A DNA stretch of 52,845 bases, from contig DBYO01000022.1 in the NCBI GenBank assembly GCA_002310235.1, positions 6,940 through 59,784 of the forward strand. The letters run 5' to 3'. A model generated the notes under the pieces. That model was not told where the DNA came from, ran no database searches, and saw only the letters and a list, made by a program, of their open reading frames with translations. A program made the position numbers and the translations under genes. Origin of the DNA: Bacteroidales bacterium UBA1184 (GTDB taxonomy: Bacteria; Bacteroidota; Bacteroidia; Bacteroidales; ML635J-15). This document shows positions 8,909 to 17,738 of this stretch, one piece after another; position 1 is the first letter of the stretch; the number at the start of each line of letters is the position of its first letter.

Positions 8909-11299
8909 CTAAAACTTAAATTCATAATTAACAAATGGTATCAGCGGCAAGATACACACATATACAAGTTCGCCCTTGCCTGTAATTTCGTTTGTGCTAG
9001 GATACATGTAATACGGATTCTTCCTGTTGTATAGATTATAAACGCCTACGCTCCATACGTTTGTGCCATGCTTTTTCTTCTTTGTGAAACTTGCGCTCAC
9101 ATCGAGCCTATGGTAGTCGGGCATGCGGAAGCTGTTGCGAGGAGGATATTCCTTTATATTTCTACTTATAACATTGCCTTCGGGCGACATAAGCGGATAA
9201 TAGGTGGCAGGCATGGTATAGGCAGCACCTGTATAGTAAACCCATGTGGCAGAAATGTTCACCCAGTCGCACACGTTCCATATCGCGACAACTGACAGGT
9301 TGTGCGGACGGTCGTACCTATATGGGAATGCTTGTCCTCGGTTGAGATTATCGAACTGCCGTATGCTACGCGAATAGGCATATGAAATCCAGCCCGAAAC
9401 CACGCCAGACTTCTTCTTGAATAGAAATTCCACACCATACGCATGACCATTGCCAACTTCAACAAGGCTTTCCCAATCGGTCTGCCTTGTCAAACCATTT
9501 ACACCATCCTTATATTCCAATAGATTCGACATTGTCTTGTAGTAACCTTCGAGGCTTATGCCGAACTGCCGTGCAAACTGCCAATCAACACCAGCAGCCA
9601 CCTGCCGTGCCGACATAGGCTTTATCGTTGCAGTAGAAGGCATCCAAGCATCAAGCGAAAGATACATAGTATTCTGCGATAGCAGATGAACATTCTGCGT
9701 CATTTCGGTATATGAGGCAAGGAACGAAAGTCCTTCGGCAGCATTTACCTTCATCTGCAAGCGCGGCTGAACCTTGGGATATATCTTTTTGCCGACAAGG
9801 TATCCAGAAAAGTTTACTCCGACATTCGCCTCGAACCTGCCATATTTCATTTCATCCTCAACATACACATAGCCGTCGCCAGATATTGTCCTTGGCATAC
9901 TGCGATTCTCATAGTATCTTATCCCAGAAACATAATTCTCGGTGGCTGTATTTCCAGGATTGAAAAAAATGCTTTGGCAATTAAACCCGAACCTCACATC
10001 GTTGTGGGTGTCAATTTTCCAGTCCCAGTCCATGCGCAACATGACATCATTCAAACTATTGGTAAAATTGGACTTATACCCTTCTATTATCGAATCTGTT
10101 CGTGTTTCATATAGGTTTCTATAAAATGAACTGTTACGTTTAGCAACTACTATAGCTGGATTGTAGTACAATACTTCGCTACTATACATTTTGCCCCTAT
10201 AACGGGCATAAGACAGGGACAAATCGGAAAACAACTTTTTGCCATAAGCATGACTCCACGAGGTATTTGCTGCAATATTGCCCCACTTGTGAACATTTTT
10301 AATTCCCAAACCGCCCGACTCAATCTGCTCTCCGAGATAACGGTCGTCGCCCATATAAAACGACAGAGCAACCTTGTCGTCGTTCTTGCAAGTATGGCTA
10401 AGTTTGAGGTTAATATCGTAGAAATAATATGACAACCTTAACTTTTCGTCCCTTTGGATTTTTTTCATTATTGCCATAACAATCGGAAAGCCTGTCAAAT
10501 CAAGCATAGTTCTCCGTAGCGACACCATGAACGAAGTACGTCCTTTCCAAATAGGGCCTTCTACAAGAACGTTCGCCGACACTAACCCTACCGACACATT
10601 GCCGTGATATCCGTTACGGTTACCATCCCTTGTGCGCACATCTACCACCGACGAAAGTCGTCCGCTATACCTTGCAGGAAAACCTCCGCTATACACTTTC
10701 AGTCGCGACAGGGCGTTGCCGTTGAAAATGGAAAGAAATCCATATACATGGTTGATGCCATACAACTGTACGCCATCGAGTAAGATAAGATTCTGGCTAT
10801 CGTCGCCTCCGCGAACAAATATGTTACTATTGCCATCGCCTCCAGAGCCGATTCCTGGCAAAAGCTGCATGGTACGAATCAGATCATGCTCACCTGCTAA
10901 ACTTGGCAAATTTTTCACCTCCGCCGGTGTCAACGACAATGCACCCATATCTTTAGCAATAGGAATTGATTTGTCGCTTACCACAACCTCGCCTAGCATT
11001 ATTGATGGATCTAAAGCAAAGTTAACATTGCCAGTACACCCTTTCCCCACAGTCCTGTATATGGTAGAATATCCGATATACGAAACCTCCAATACCGCAG
11101 AGTCGCCGCTTACACTCAAACTGTAGAATCCATGTTCGTTGGCGTATGTACCGGCCTTCGATAGCGTATCGACTATTACAGCATCCATAAGCCGCTCGCC
11201 AGTCTTGACATCGGTAACATAGCCACTAATGCTTATCTTCTGAGAAAAAAGTGAGTATGATAACGAAAACAGCAATATTACTACCAAACTTCTTTTCAT
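8909..11299 (-). CDS. TonB-dependent outer-membrane receptor with carboxypeptidase-like domain
   Basis: The product is a 796-residue outer-membrane transporter energised by TonB. After a signal peptide (ending FSQ) comes a carboxypeptidase-regulatory-like domain (ISISGYVTDVKTGERLMDAV, about residues 22-105). A plug domain follows, with FVRGGDDSQNLILLDGVQLYG and SSVVDVRTRDGN, and the rest is a barrel ending in FVNYEFKF. It forms an operon with the DUF4249 lipoprotein. It lacks the SusC-type signature and has no SusD partner. The ligand is unknown. Confidence 0.92.
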   Translation of the reverse strand: MKRSLVVILLFSLSYSLFSQKISISGYVTDVKTGERLMDAVIVDTLSKAGTYANEHGFYSLSVSGDSAVLEVSYIGYSTIYRTVGKGCTGNVNFALDPSIMLGEVVVSDKSIPIAKDMGALSLTPAEVKNLPSLAGEHDLIRTMQLLPGIGSGGDGNSNIFVRGGDDSQNLILLDGVQLYGINHVYGFLSIFNGNALSRLKVYSGGFPARYSGRLSSVVDVRTRDGNRNGYHGNVSVGLVSANVLVEGPIWKGRTSFMVSLRRTMLDLTGFPIVMAIMKKIQRDEKLRLSYYFYDINLKLSHTCKNDDKVALSFYMGDDRYLGEQIESGGLGIKNVHKWGNIAANTSWSHAYGKKLFSDLSLSYARYRGKMYSSEVLYYNPAIVVAKRNSSFYRNLYETRTDSIIEGYKSNFTNSLNDVMLRMDWDWKIDTHNDVRFGFNCQSIFFNPGNTATENYVSGIRYYENRSMPRTISGDGYVYVEDEMKYGRFEANVGVNFSGYLVGKKIYPKVQPRLQMKVNAAEGLSFLASYTEMTQNVHLLSQNTMYLSLDAWMPSTATIKPMSARQVAAGVDWQFARQFGISLEGYYKTMSNLLEYKDGVNGLTRQTDWESLVEVGNGHAYGVEFLFKKKSGVVSGWISYAYSRSIRQFDNLNRGQAFPYRYDRPHNLSVVAIWNVCDWVNISATWVYYTGAAYTMPATYYPLMSPEGNVISRNIKEYPPRNSFRMPDYHRLDVSASFTKKKKHGTNVWSVGVYNLYNRKNPYYMYPSTNEITGKGELVYVCILPLIPFVNYEFKF

Positions 11300-11502
11300 T
11301 TATCTAGCATCTTCTAAATTCAGTTATTAAACGCAAATAAACAATAAATATTATCAAGGCGCTTCAAAAGAATTGTTAAATATGCCTTACCATGCAACAA
11401 CAAAAAAAAGGTCATGCATTCAAACATTAACACAAACAGTTTCTTTTGGCAATTGACTAACGACGAAATCTAAATTCGTAAATCAAAATCGTAAATATTA
11501 TG
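11300..11502. other. Divergent intergenic region, TonB receptor / gpsA
   Basis: About 200 AT-rich bases between divergent genes. The right end holds a heptad repeat (see 11466-11496) and the gpsA promoter. A convincing TAnnTTTG element for the receptor was not found. Confidence 0.5.
11466..11496. repeat. 7-nt-period repeat before gpsA
   Basis: Units AATCTAA, ATTCGTA, AATCAAA follow in a 7-nt register. The core ATTCGTAAATCAAAATCGTA (11474-11493) recurs almost unchanged at 43292-43312 before an unrelated gene. Confidence 0.7.
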
Positions 11503-11510
11503 TACCTTTG
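11503..11510 (+). promoter_or_regulatory. Promoter -7 element for gpsA-galE
   Basis: TACCTTTG fits TAnnTTTG and ends 18 nt before the chosen gpsA ATG. An in-frame TTG lies inside this element (11508), so it cannot be the start. Confidence 0.75.
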
Positions 11511-11528
11511 CAGTCCAAAATAATAGCG

Positions 11529-12539
<1,011 letters not shown>

Positions 12540-12550
12540 ACGAATCCAAG

Positions 12551-13576
12551 ATGAAAAAGATAATAATCACCGGTGGCACAGGTTACATTGGCTCACATAC
12601 AGTAGTTGAATTTATCAACGCAGGCTACAAACCGATAATAATCGACAATCTATCCAACTCGAACATAAATGTTCTTGATGGAATTGAAAAAATTACAGGC
12701 AAACGCCCCACATTCTACAAGGCGGATGTAACCGACAACTTTGCCATGGACAAGATTTTCTACGACCATAGCGATGCCGTTGGTGTAGTGCATTTTGCTG
12801 CGAGCAAGGCTGTTGGCGAATCGGTTGAGAAACCTCTTATGTATTATCGGAACAACCTCAATGGACTTATCAACGTCTTGGAAATGATGGAGAAGCATGG
12901 TGTAAAAGGACTTGTTTTCTCATCAAGCTGCACAGTTTACGGGCAACCTGATAAGCTTCCCGTGACCGAAGAAACGCCATTTGCAAAGGCAGAATCGCCA
13001 TACGGAAACACCAAGCAGATTTCGGAGGAGATAATACAGGATATGCTCAAGGCAACGCCATCACTCAAGGCTATTGCATTGCGCTACTTCAACCCCATTG
13101 GCGCTCACCCATCGGCACAGATTGGCGAACTGCCCAACGGCACGCCAAACAACCTTATGCCATACATAACACAGACCGCCATGGGAATACGTGAATGCCT
13201 CAGCGTTTTCGGCAACGACTACAACACTCCCGACGGCACTCCAATCCGCGACTACATAAATGTTGTTGACCTCGCAAAGGCCCACGTTGCCGCTGTAAAA
13301 TATCTGCTTTCGCCAAAGAACGACAAGCAGTTCGATTTCTTCAACATCGGAACAGGCAAAGGCTCAACAGTACTCGAAGTTGTTAGTTCGTTTGAACGCA
13401 GCACTGGCATGAAACTGAACTACAAAATTGTAGGAAGAAGAGCTGGAGACATCGAAAAGGTATGGGCAGACACCACAAAGGCTAACAAAATATTAGGTTG
13501 GAAAGCAGAAAAGACGCTAGACGAAACGACTTTGTCGGCATGGGAATGGGAGAAAAAGTTAAGAGTTAAAAGTTGA
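12551..13576 (+). CDS. galE: UDP-glucose 4-epimerase
   Basis: This 341-residue extended SDR enzyme interconverts UDP-glucose and UDP-galactose for envelope glycans. Motifs are GGTGYIGSHTVVEF (NAD binding), VVHFAASKAVGESV, SSSCTVYGQP and the YxxxK catalytic pair in SPYGNTK. Later come RYFNPIGAHPS and GTPIRDYINVVDLAKAH. The last five residues (LRVKS) and the TGA stop are written by a 7-nt repeat (AGTTAAG, AGTTAAA, AGTTGAG) that continues into the intergenic space, so the original C-terminus was probably changed by repeat growth. Confidence 0.94.
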   Translation: MKKIIITGGTGYIGSHTVVEFINAGYKPIIIDNLSNSNINVLDGIEKITGKRPTFYKADVTDNFAMDKIFYDHSDAVGVVHFAASKAVGESVEKPLMYYRNNLNGLINVLEMMEKHGVKGLVFSSSCTVYGQPDKLPVTEETPFAKAESPYGNTKQISEEIIQDMLKATPSLKAIALRYFNPIGAHPSAQIGELPNGTPNNLMPYITQTAMGIRECLSVFGNDYNTPDGTPIRDYINVVDLAKAHVAAVKYLLSPKNDKQFDFFNIGTGKGSTVLEVVSSFERSTGMKLNYKIVGRRAGDIEKVWADTTKANKILGWKAEKTLDETTLSAWEWEKKLRVKS

Positions 13577-13605
13577 GAGTTGAAAGTCTTTGAAACCTTA
13601 AACCC
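13558..13605. repeat. 7-nt-period AGTTRAR repeat across the galE stop
   Basis: Units AGTTAAG, AGTTAAA, AGTTGAG, AGTTGAA follow head to tail from 13558, then degrade into GAAACCT/TAAACCC. The first units encode the galE C-terminus. The same unit family recurs at 49385-49440. Confidence 0.7.
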
Positions 13606-13606
13606 T

Positions 13607-14020
13607 CTACAGTCTTTCCTCTCCCCTATATATTTCCTCGTTATTCTCTCTGATTATAATGGTATAGTCGGCGTTGCGCTTGTGGAAGTTTTCAAATGTA
13701 TATGAGACATCTATCAAACACTCGCAATCAAGAGAGGCATGCACTACTATAGGGTCAACATCAATTTCGATTATATTGTTCTTATCATCGATTGTTGGAG
13801 TTACAAGAACTCCTTCGAAATTGCAGTTTGCGGGAAGAAATTCATGCTTGACTGTAACCACTTCGTTGCTGTAAGTAATTGTTGTCTTTAAATTTTTGAC
13901 ACGATCGAGACAATCGGTGTATTCAAGATTTGTAACAGTCAATTTGTTTTCATCCTTTTCGCATGAAGCGAAAAGCAATACGCCAAAAACTGCAATCAAA
14001 AAGAGCCTAATATTTCTCAT
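13607..14020 (-). CDS. Small lipoprotein, unknown
   Basis: This is a 137-residue protein with a lipoprotein signal (MRNIRLFLIAVFGVLLFASC). The mature part is beta-rich (LTVTNLEYTDCLDR, VVTVKHEFLPANCNFEG, CECLIDVSYTFENF) with four cysteines, which suggests a disulfide-bonded periplasmic domain. No family is recognised. It starts 6 bases after the GH92 stop on the same strand, so it is probably co-transcribed with the mannosidase. Confidence 0.75.
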   Translation of the reverse strand: MRNIRLFLIAVFGVLLFASCEKDENKLTVTNLEYTDCLDRVKNLKTTITYSNEVVTVKHEFLPANCNFEGVLVTPTIDDKNNIIEIDVDPIVVHASLDCECLIDVSYTFENFHKRNADYTIIIRENNEEIYRGEERL

Positions 14021-14026
14021 AATTTC

Positions 14027-16978
14027 CTATTTTTCAACGATTTCAATTTCATCAACAAACAGATGAGTATCGCCACCTGCACCGATATGCCACTCGGGAA
14101 GCTTACCGTAATACTTTGCAAATACCTTCACATAACGAGCCTTGCAGTTCGCTGGTTCGCAACGGAAATTGTATATCTGCTGGCGGTAGTCGTTGTCGGC
14201 AACATTGTGGTTTACAGTAGCTATCTTCTTGAAGTTAACGCCATCGGTAGAAGTATAGAACTCAACGTATTTCGGCAATAGAATCCACGAACCAACATCC
14301 TGGATAAAGCCAGTCTCGATAGACTTGATGTCCGCGACATCAACCATGTCAACCACTGCCTCAAAGTCCTGAGCATAATAGCCCTGCCATTCGCCAGTAC
14401 GGAAATCGTTGCCGCCACGCAGATGGTCAACTAAAGCATCATTGCCGCCAGCACTGTATGCCGGTGTATATTTGCTGAGCAGCTTTATACGACGGTCGCG
14501 GTCTATCTTAATGTATTTGGCTTCCACTGGTTTTGACGATTCGTAGCCATCGCGCTCGGAATGGAAAGTCAAAGTGGTAGTCTCGTTGATGGTTAACGAC
14601 TCGGAATAAAGTTTTTCCTCGCCATTATTTATCGAATAATAGATTTTTGCGCTGTCGTCGATGCAAGCAAGTTCAATCTTGAGAGAATCGTGGAATGTGC
14701 GAACGCCAGTTTTTGCATACGGAGCCGGTACAACCTTGAACTCCTCGATGCGCGACTGGTAAATGTCTTCGGGTTTGCTGCCAAAGGTAATGTTTTCGTC
14801 GGAAGTCATATAGAAGTCGATACGTGCCCCGTCGGCAATGTCGGAGTGCAAAATGTAAGACTTTGTGTATGGTTTTCCGTTAATTTCCATCTTGGCTACA
14901 TAAATGTTTTCGGGGCTGTTGTCGTGAGCCACAATCAGGCACTTCTTGCCGTTTTCGAGGTTAATCTGCACGGTGTCGAAAATCGGACTGCCGATATCGT
15001 AAACGCCATTTGCAGGATTTACTGGGTAGAATCCCATCGCACTGAGCACATACCACGCCGACATCTGTCCGCAATCCTCGTTGCCACAGTTGCCCGAAGG
15101 AGTCGAGTTGTACATTTCGGACATTATCTGTCTTGCGAGTTTCTGCGTCTTGGCTGGTTTTCCGCAATAATTGTACATATAAGCAATATGATGGCTCGGC
15201 TCGTTTCCGTGTGCGTACTGGCCTATCATTCCCGAAATGTCCTTCAAGTCCTTGCCGAAAGTTTCGCTGCCAGTGGAGAAAAGTTCGTCGAGTTTAGCCT
15301 CGAAAGCCTCATTGCCGCCCATAAGGTCAATAAAGGTGAGAATGTCGTGCGGAACATAGAACGAATACTGCCACGAATTTGCCTCGGTGAAGTTGAAGTC
15401 AATCTCCTTGGGGTCGAACTTTTCCTTCCAAGCTCCATTCTGACGCGGACACATAAAGCCGCAGCTCTTGTCGAAAATGTGCTTGTATGCCTGGCTTCTT
15501 ATCATGTATTCGCGATATTTTTCCTTATCGCCCTGCGATTTTGCGAACTGCGCTATGCACCAGTCGTCGAAGCCGTATTCGAGGTTTTTCGATACCGACT
15601 CGTGCTCCTCGTTCACCGACATAAAGCCGTGACGGGCAAAATCGCGCTTGCCAAGTTCGTCGGCAGTAGCCGAAGCGACCATAGCCTCGAGAGCAAGACT
15701 TTCAAGATTTTTGAACTTTATGCCTTTGAAATATGCATCAACAATTGGCGGAACAGAGTGATAACCAATCATACAGCCCGTATAGTTCGACGAAAGCTCC
15801 CACATTGGCAGGCGACCGCCCTGCGAGTATTCGGCAATGAAAGTCTTGATGAAATCTACCGAGCGCGCTTGTTGTGTTATGGTAAAAAGCGGATGAGCAG
15901 CGCGATAAGTGTCCCACAGCGAGAAAACCGTATATGCAGTAAAGTCGTCGCTCGAATGAACCTGCAGGTCGGTACCGCGATAGCGACGGTCAACATCCTG
16001 AGCCAAAGTCGGATGTACAAACGAGTGATACATTGCGGTGTAGAAAACCTTGCGCTGTTCCTCGCTACCGCCCTTCACGATAATCTTGTTAAGTTCGTGG
16101 TTCCATGCATCGGAAGCATCCTTGCGCAGAGCATCGAAATCCCAGTTGGGGACTTCCTGCTCCATATTCTTCAGCGCGCCTTCCTCGTCAACCTGCGAAA
16201 TTGCAACCTTTACAAGCACTTCTTTTACAGCACTATCGGCAATTTCGAAGACATACACGGGCTTGTCGGGACGGCAGAGCGAATCGCTCTCCCAGTCAAA
16301 GTCGGCAGGTTCCACAACGCTGACATCGGTCGAAAATTGCATTGCAAAGTACAGGTGCTGGTTGTCGGCCCACGCATACGAGCGGCGGACACCAGTATAG
16401 CAGTTGTCGGAATGCTTGCGCAGACCAGCCTCAAGAACCACATCGCGGTGTTCGAGGTCGAGGACAATAAAACGCTTGCCTTCGCGGTTGAACTTGTAGC
16501 GGTGCAAACCAACGCGCGGAGAAACGGTGAGTTCCACATCGATGTCATCGTCAGAAAGTTTCACGGCGTAGTAGCCAGGTTCGGCGACTTCGGTATCGTG
16601 CGAGAAATGCGACGAATATTCCTTGTTGTCGGTCGAGAACTTTCCGCACATAGGCATCAGCAGTACATCGCCGTAGTCGGAACAGCCAGTTCCGCTGAGG
16701 TGGGTATGTGTGAAACCATATATCTCCGAATCTGTAAAGTGATAGCCACTGCAACCGTCCCAGCCATCAAGACGGGTATCGGGACTAAGCTGAACCATTC
16801 CGAAAGGCATTACCGCACCTGGAAATGTATGTCCGTGCACATCGGTTCCAACCATCGGGTTGACATACCCGACAAGATTTTCGTCCTGTAATTCGAAGCG
16901 TTCAGCCTTCTTGCTGCACGAAACCATAAGGCTTCCCATTAGAAGCACTACGGCAAAAAAGCGCAATTTATTCAACAT
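14027..16978 (-). CDS. GH92 family alpha-mannosidase lipoprotein with discoidin-like C-terminal domain
   Basis: This 983-residue exported glycosidase of family GH92 cleaves alpha-mannosides such as those of host or yeast N-glycans. It has a lipobox (LMVSC). Family motifs are YVNPMVGTDVHGHTFPGA, CSGYHFTDSEIYGF, the GNEPSHHIAYMYN stretch with the likely acid Glu, and GNEDCGQMSAWYVLSAMGFY with the likely base Asp. After about residue 740 come a chitobiase/FN3-like segment (IYYSINNG) and an F5/8 type C-like domain ending in LFVDEIEIVEK. The frame is open further upstream through a palindrome, but ATG 16978 gives the lipoprotein signal and suits the promoter. Confidence 0.93.
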   Translation of the reverse strand: MLNKLRFFAVVLLMGSLMVSCSKKAERFELQDENLVGYVNPMVGTDVHGHTFPGAVMPFGMVQLSPDTRLDGWDGCSGYHFTDSEIYGFTHTHLSGTGCSDYGDVLLMPMCGKFSTDNKEYSSHFSHDTEVAEPGYYAVKLSDDDIDVELTVSPRVGLHRYKFNREGKRFIVLDLEHRDVVLEAGLRKHSDNCYTGVRRSYAWADNQHLYFAMQFSTDVSVVEPADFDWESDSLCRPDKPVYVFEIADSAVKEVLVKVAISQVDEEGALKNMEQEVPNWDFDALRKDASDAWNHELNKIIVKGGSEEQRKVFYTAMYHSFVHPTLAQDVDRRYRGTDLQVHSSDDFTAYTVFSLWDTYRAAHPLFTITQQARSVDFIKTFIAEYSQGGRLPMWELSSNYTGCMIGYHSVPPIVDAYFKGIKFKNLESLALEAMVASATADELGKRDFARHGFMSVNEEHESVSKNLEYGFDDWCIAQFAKSQGDKEKYREYMIRSQAYKHIFDKSCGFMCPRQNGAWKEKFDPKEIDFNFTEANSWQYSFYVPHDILTFIDLMGGNEAFEAKLDELFSTGSETFGKDLKDISGMIGQYAHGNEPSHHIAYMYNYCGKPAKTQKLARQIMSEMYNSTPSGNCGNEDCGQMSAWYVLSAMGFYPVNPANGVYDIGSPIFDTVQINLENGKKCLIVAHDNSPENIYVAKMEINGKPYTKSYILHSDIADGARIDFYMTSDENITFGSKPEDIYQSRIEEFKVVPAPYAKTGVRTFHDSLKIELACIDDSAKIYYSINNGEEKLYSESLTINETTTLTFHSERDGYESSKPVEAKYIKIDRDRRIKLLSKYTPAYSAGGNDALVDHLRGGNDFRTGEWQGYYAQDFEAVVDMVDVADIKSIETGFIQDVGSWILLPKYVEFYTSTDGVNFKKIATVNHNVADNDYRQQIYNFRCEPANCKARYVKVFAKYYGKLPEWHIGAGGDTHLFVDEIEIVEK

Positions 16979-17000
16979 TATAACAATTTTGTAACCACCG

Positions 17001-17008
17001 CAAAAATA
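17001..17008 (-). promoter_or_regulatory. Promoter -7 element for the GH92 gene
   Basis: On the minus strand this reads TATTTTTG, 22 nt before the chosen ATG at 16978, which supports that start. Confidence 0.7.
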
Positions 17009-17044
17009 CATAAAAAATGTACTGTAGGAAAAGAATAGGTTGAA

Positions 17045-17106
17045 ATTTTGTGATTGTATATCGTAGGGTATGGTTTCAAACCAAACCCTACGATACAACA
17101 CAAAAT
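17045..17106. repeat. 62-bp near-perfect palindrome
   Basis: The arms share ATTTTGTG, TTGTAT, CGTAGGGT and TGGTTT, centred on C 17077 (TGGTTTCAAACCA). They differ by one inserted A and two extra bases (AT) in the left arm and one A/T mismatch. Both strands encode the same short peptide (YRRVWF). It lies upstream of the GH92 promoter and downstream of the MNT gene, and could be a REP/MITE-like element or act as a terminator. Confidence 0.85.
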
Positions 17107-17151
17107 GATTCTGATTTTACGCTGCCAAAACAACACATTCGATTTGTTTTG

Positions 17152-17463
17152 TCAGTCCAAAATTATAGCGTCTCGCTTAACATTTTCATAGAACGGAGTA
17201 ACCATTTTTCCCCATTCGTCTCGTGGCATTATGATGGGATTAATTATTATTCCGCTATTTAGCTCGATATTATAGATTGGGCCGAATATTTTCATTTCGT
17301 CCTCGGCGGTTACTTTTGCACGGTTTACAAGTATGAGCAGGTCAATGTCGGAATCGCTACGCGCATCGCCACGGGCTTCCGAACCATAAAGACGAACCTC
17401 TATGTCGTAAGGCAACTGCTTTAGCGCACTGCTTATTTCGTTTACAATTTCCCTTCGCTGCAT
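17152..17463 (-). CDS. MNT-type nucleotidyltransferase domain protein
   Basis: This 103-residue minimal nucleotidyltransferase of the MNT class has the motif LYGSEARGDARSDSDIDLLI (GSx...DxD), with both catalytic aspartates present. Such proteins usually pair with a HEPN protein, as toxin-antitoxin systems in which the MNT partner adenylylates and silences the HEPN RNase. No HEPN frame is found downstream (the palindrome and GH92 follow) or upstream, so this one is an orphan. It may be a remnant or may act alone. Confidence 0.8.
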   Translation of the reverse strand: MQRREIVNEISSALKQLPYDIEVRLYGSEARGDARSDSDIDLLILVNRAKVTAEDEMKIFGPIYNIELNSGIIINPIIMPRDEWGKMVTPFYENVKRDAIILD

Positions 17464-17480
17464 AATTGTGCAATTTTCGG

Positions 17481-17488
17481 CAAATATA
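17481..17488 (-). promoter_or_regulatory. Promoter -7 element for the MNT gene
   Basis: Minus-strand TATATTTG, 17 nt before the MNT start codon. Confidence 0.6.
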
Positions 17489-17738
17489 CTAAAAAAAGGG
17501 AAAGGGAGTTTTTTTATTTTTTATAGTGCGTTTTCATACAGACATATCCCCTCATGATTTTGCGTTGCAAAAAACTTGAAAAAGGAGACCTCATCGGAAA
17601 ATCATAGCTTATTTCGACAAAGAAATCACAACCAAAACCACATAAATATTGACTTATGGCTACAAATAAATCAGACAAATTCTAAAAAAATTGATTTGTA
17701 GATAATTATATGGTATTTTCTAATTTATGAGGTGAGTA
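17489..17738. other. AT-rich intergenic stretch with no recognisable gene
   Basis: The 275 bases between the kinase stop and the MNT start hold only tiny plus-strand frames of 17 residues or fewer (for example from 17554 and 17656), broken by stops. No clear hairpin with a T run is seen. It may be decayed DNA. Confidence 0.4.

Noticed and set aside
14690..16891. Long plus-strand open frame (733 residues) opposite the GH92 gene
   Set aside because: It is an antisense shadow produced by the strong codon bias of GH92; it has no family motifs, while the other strand carries every GH92 signature.
17554..17690. Small plus-strand frames as a decayed gene
   Set aside because: The pieces are 17 residues or shorter with no similarity I can recognise; they are too short to support a pseudogene call.
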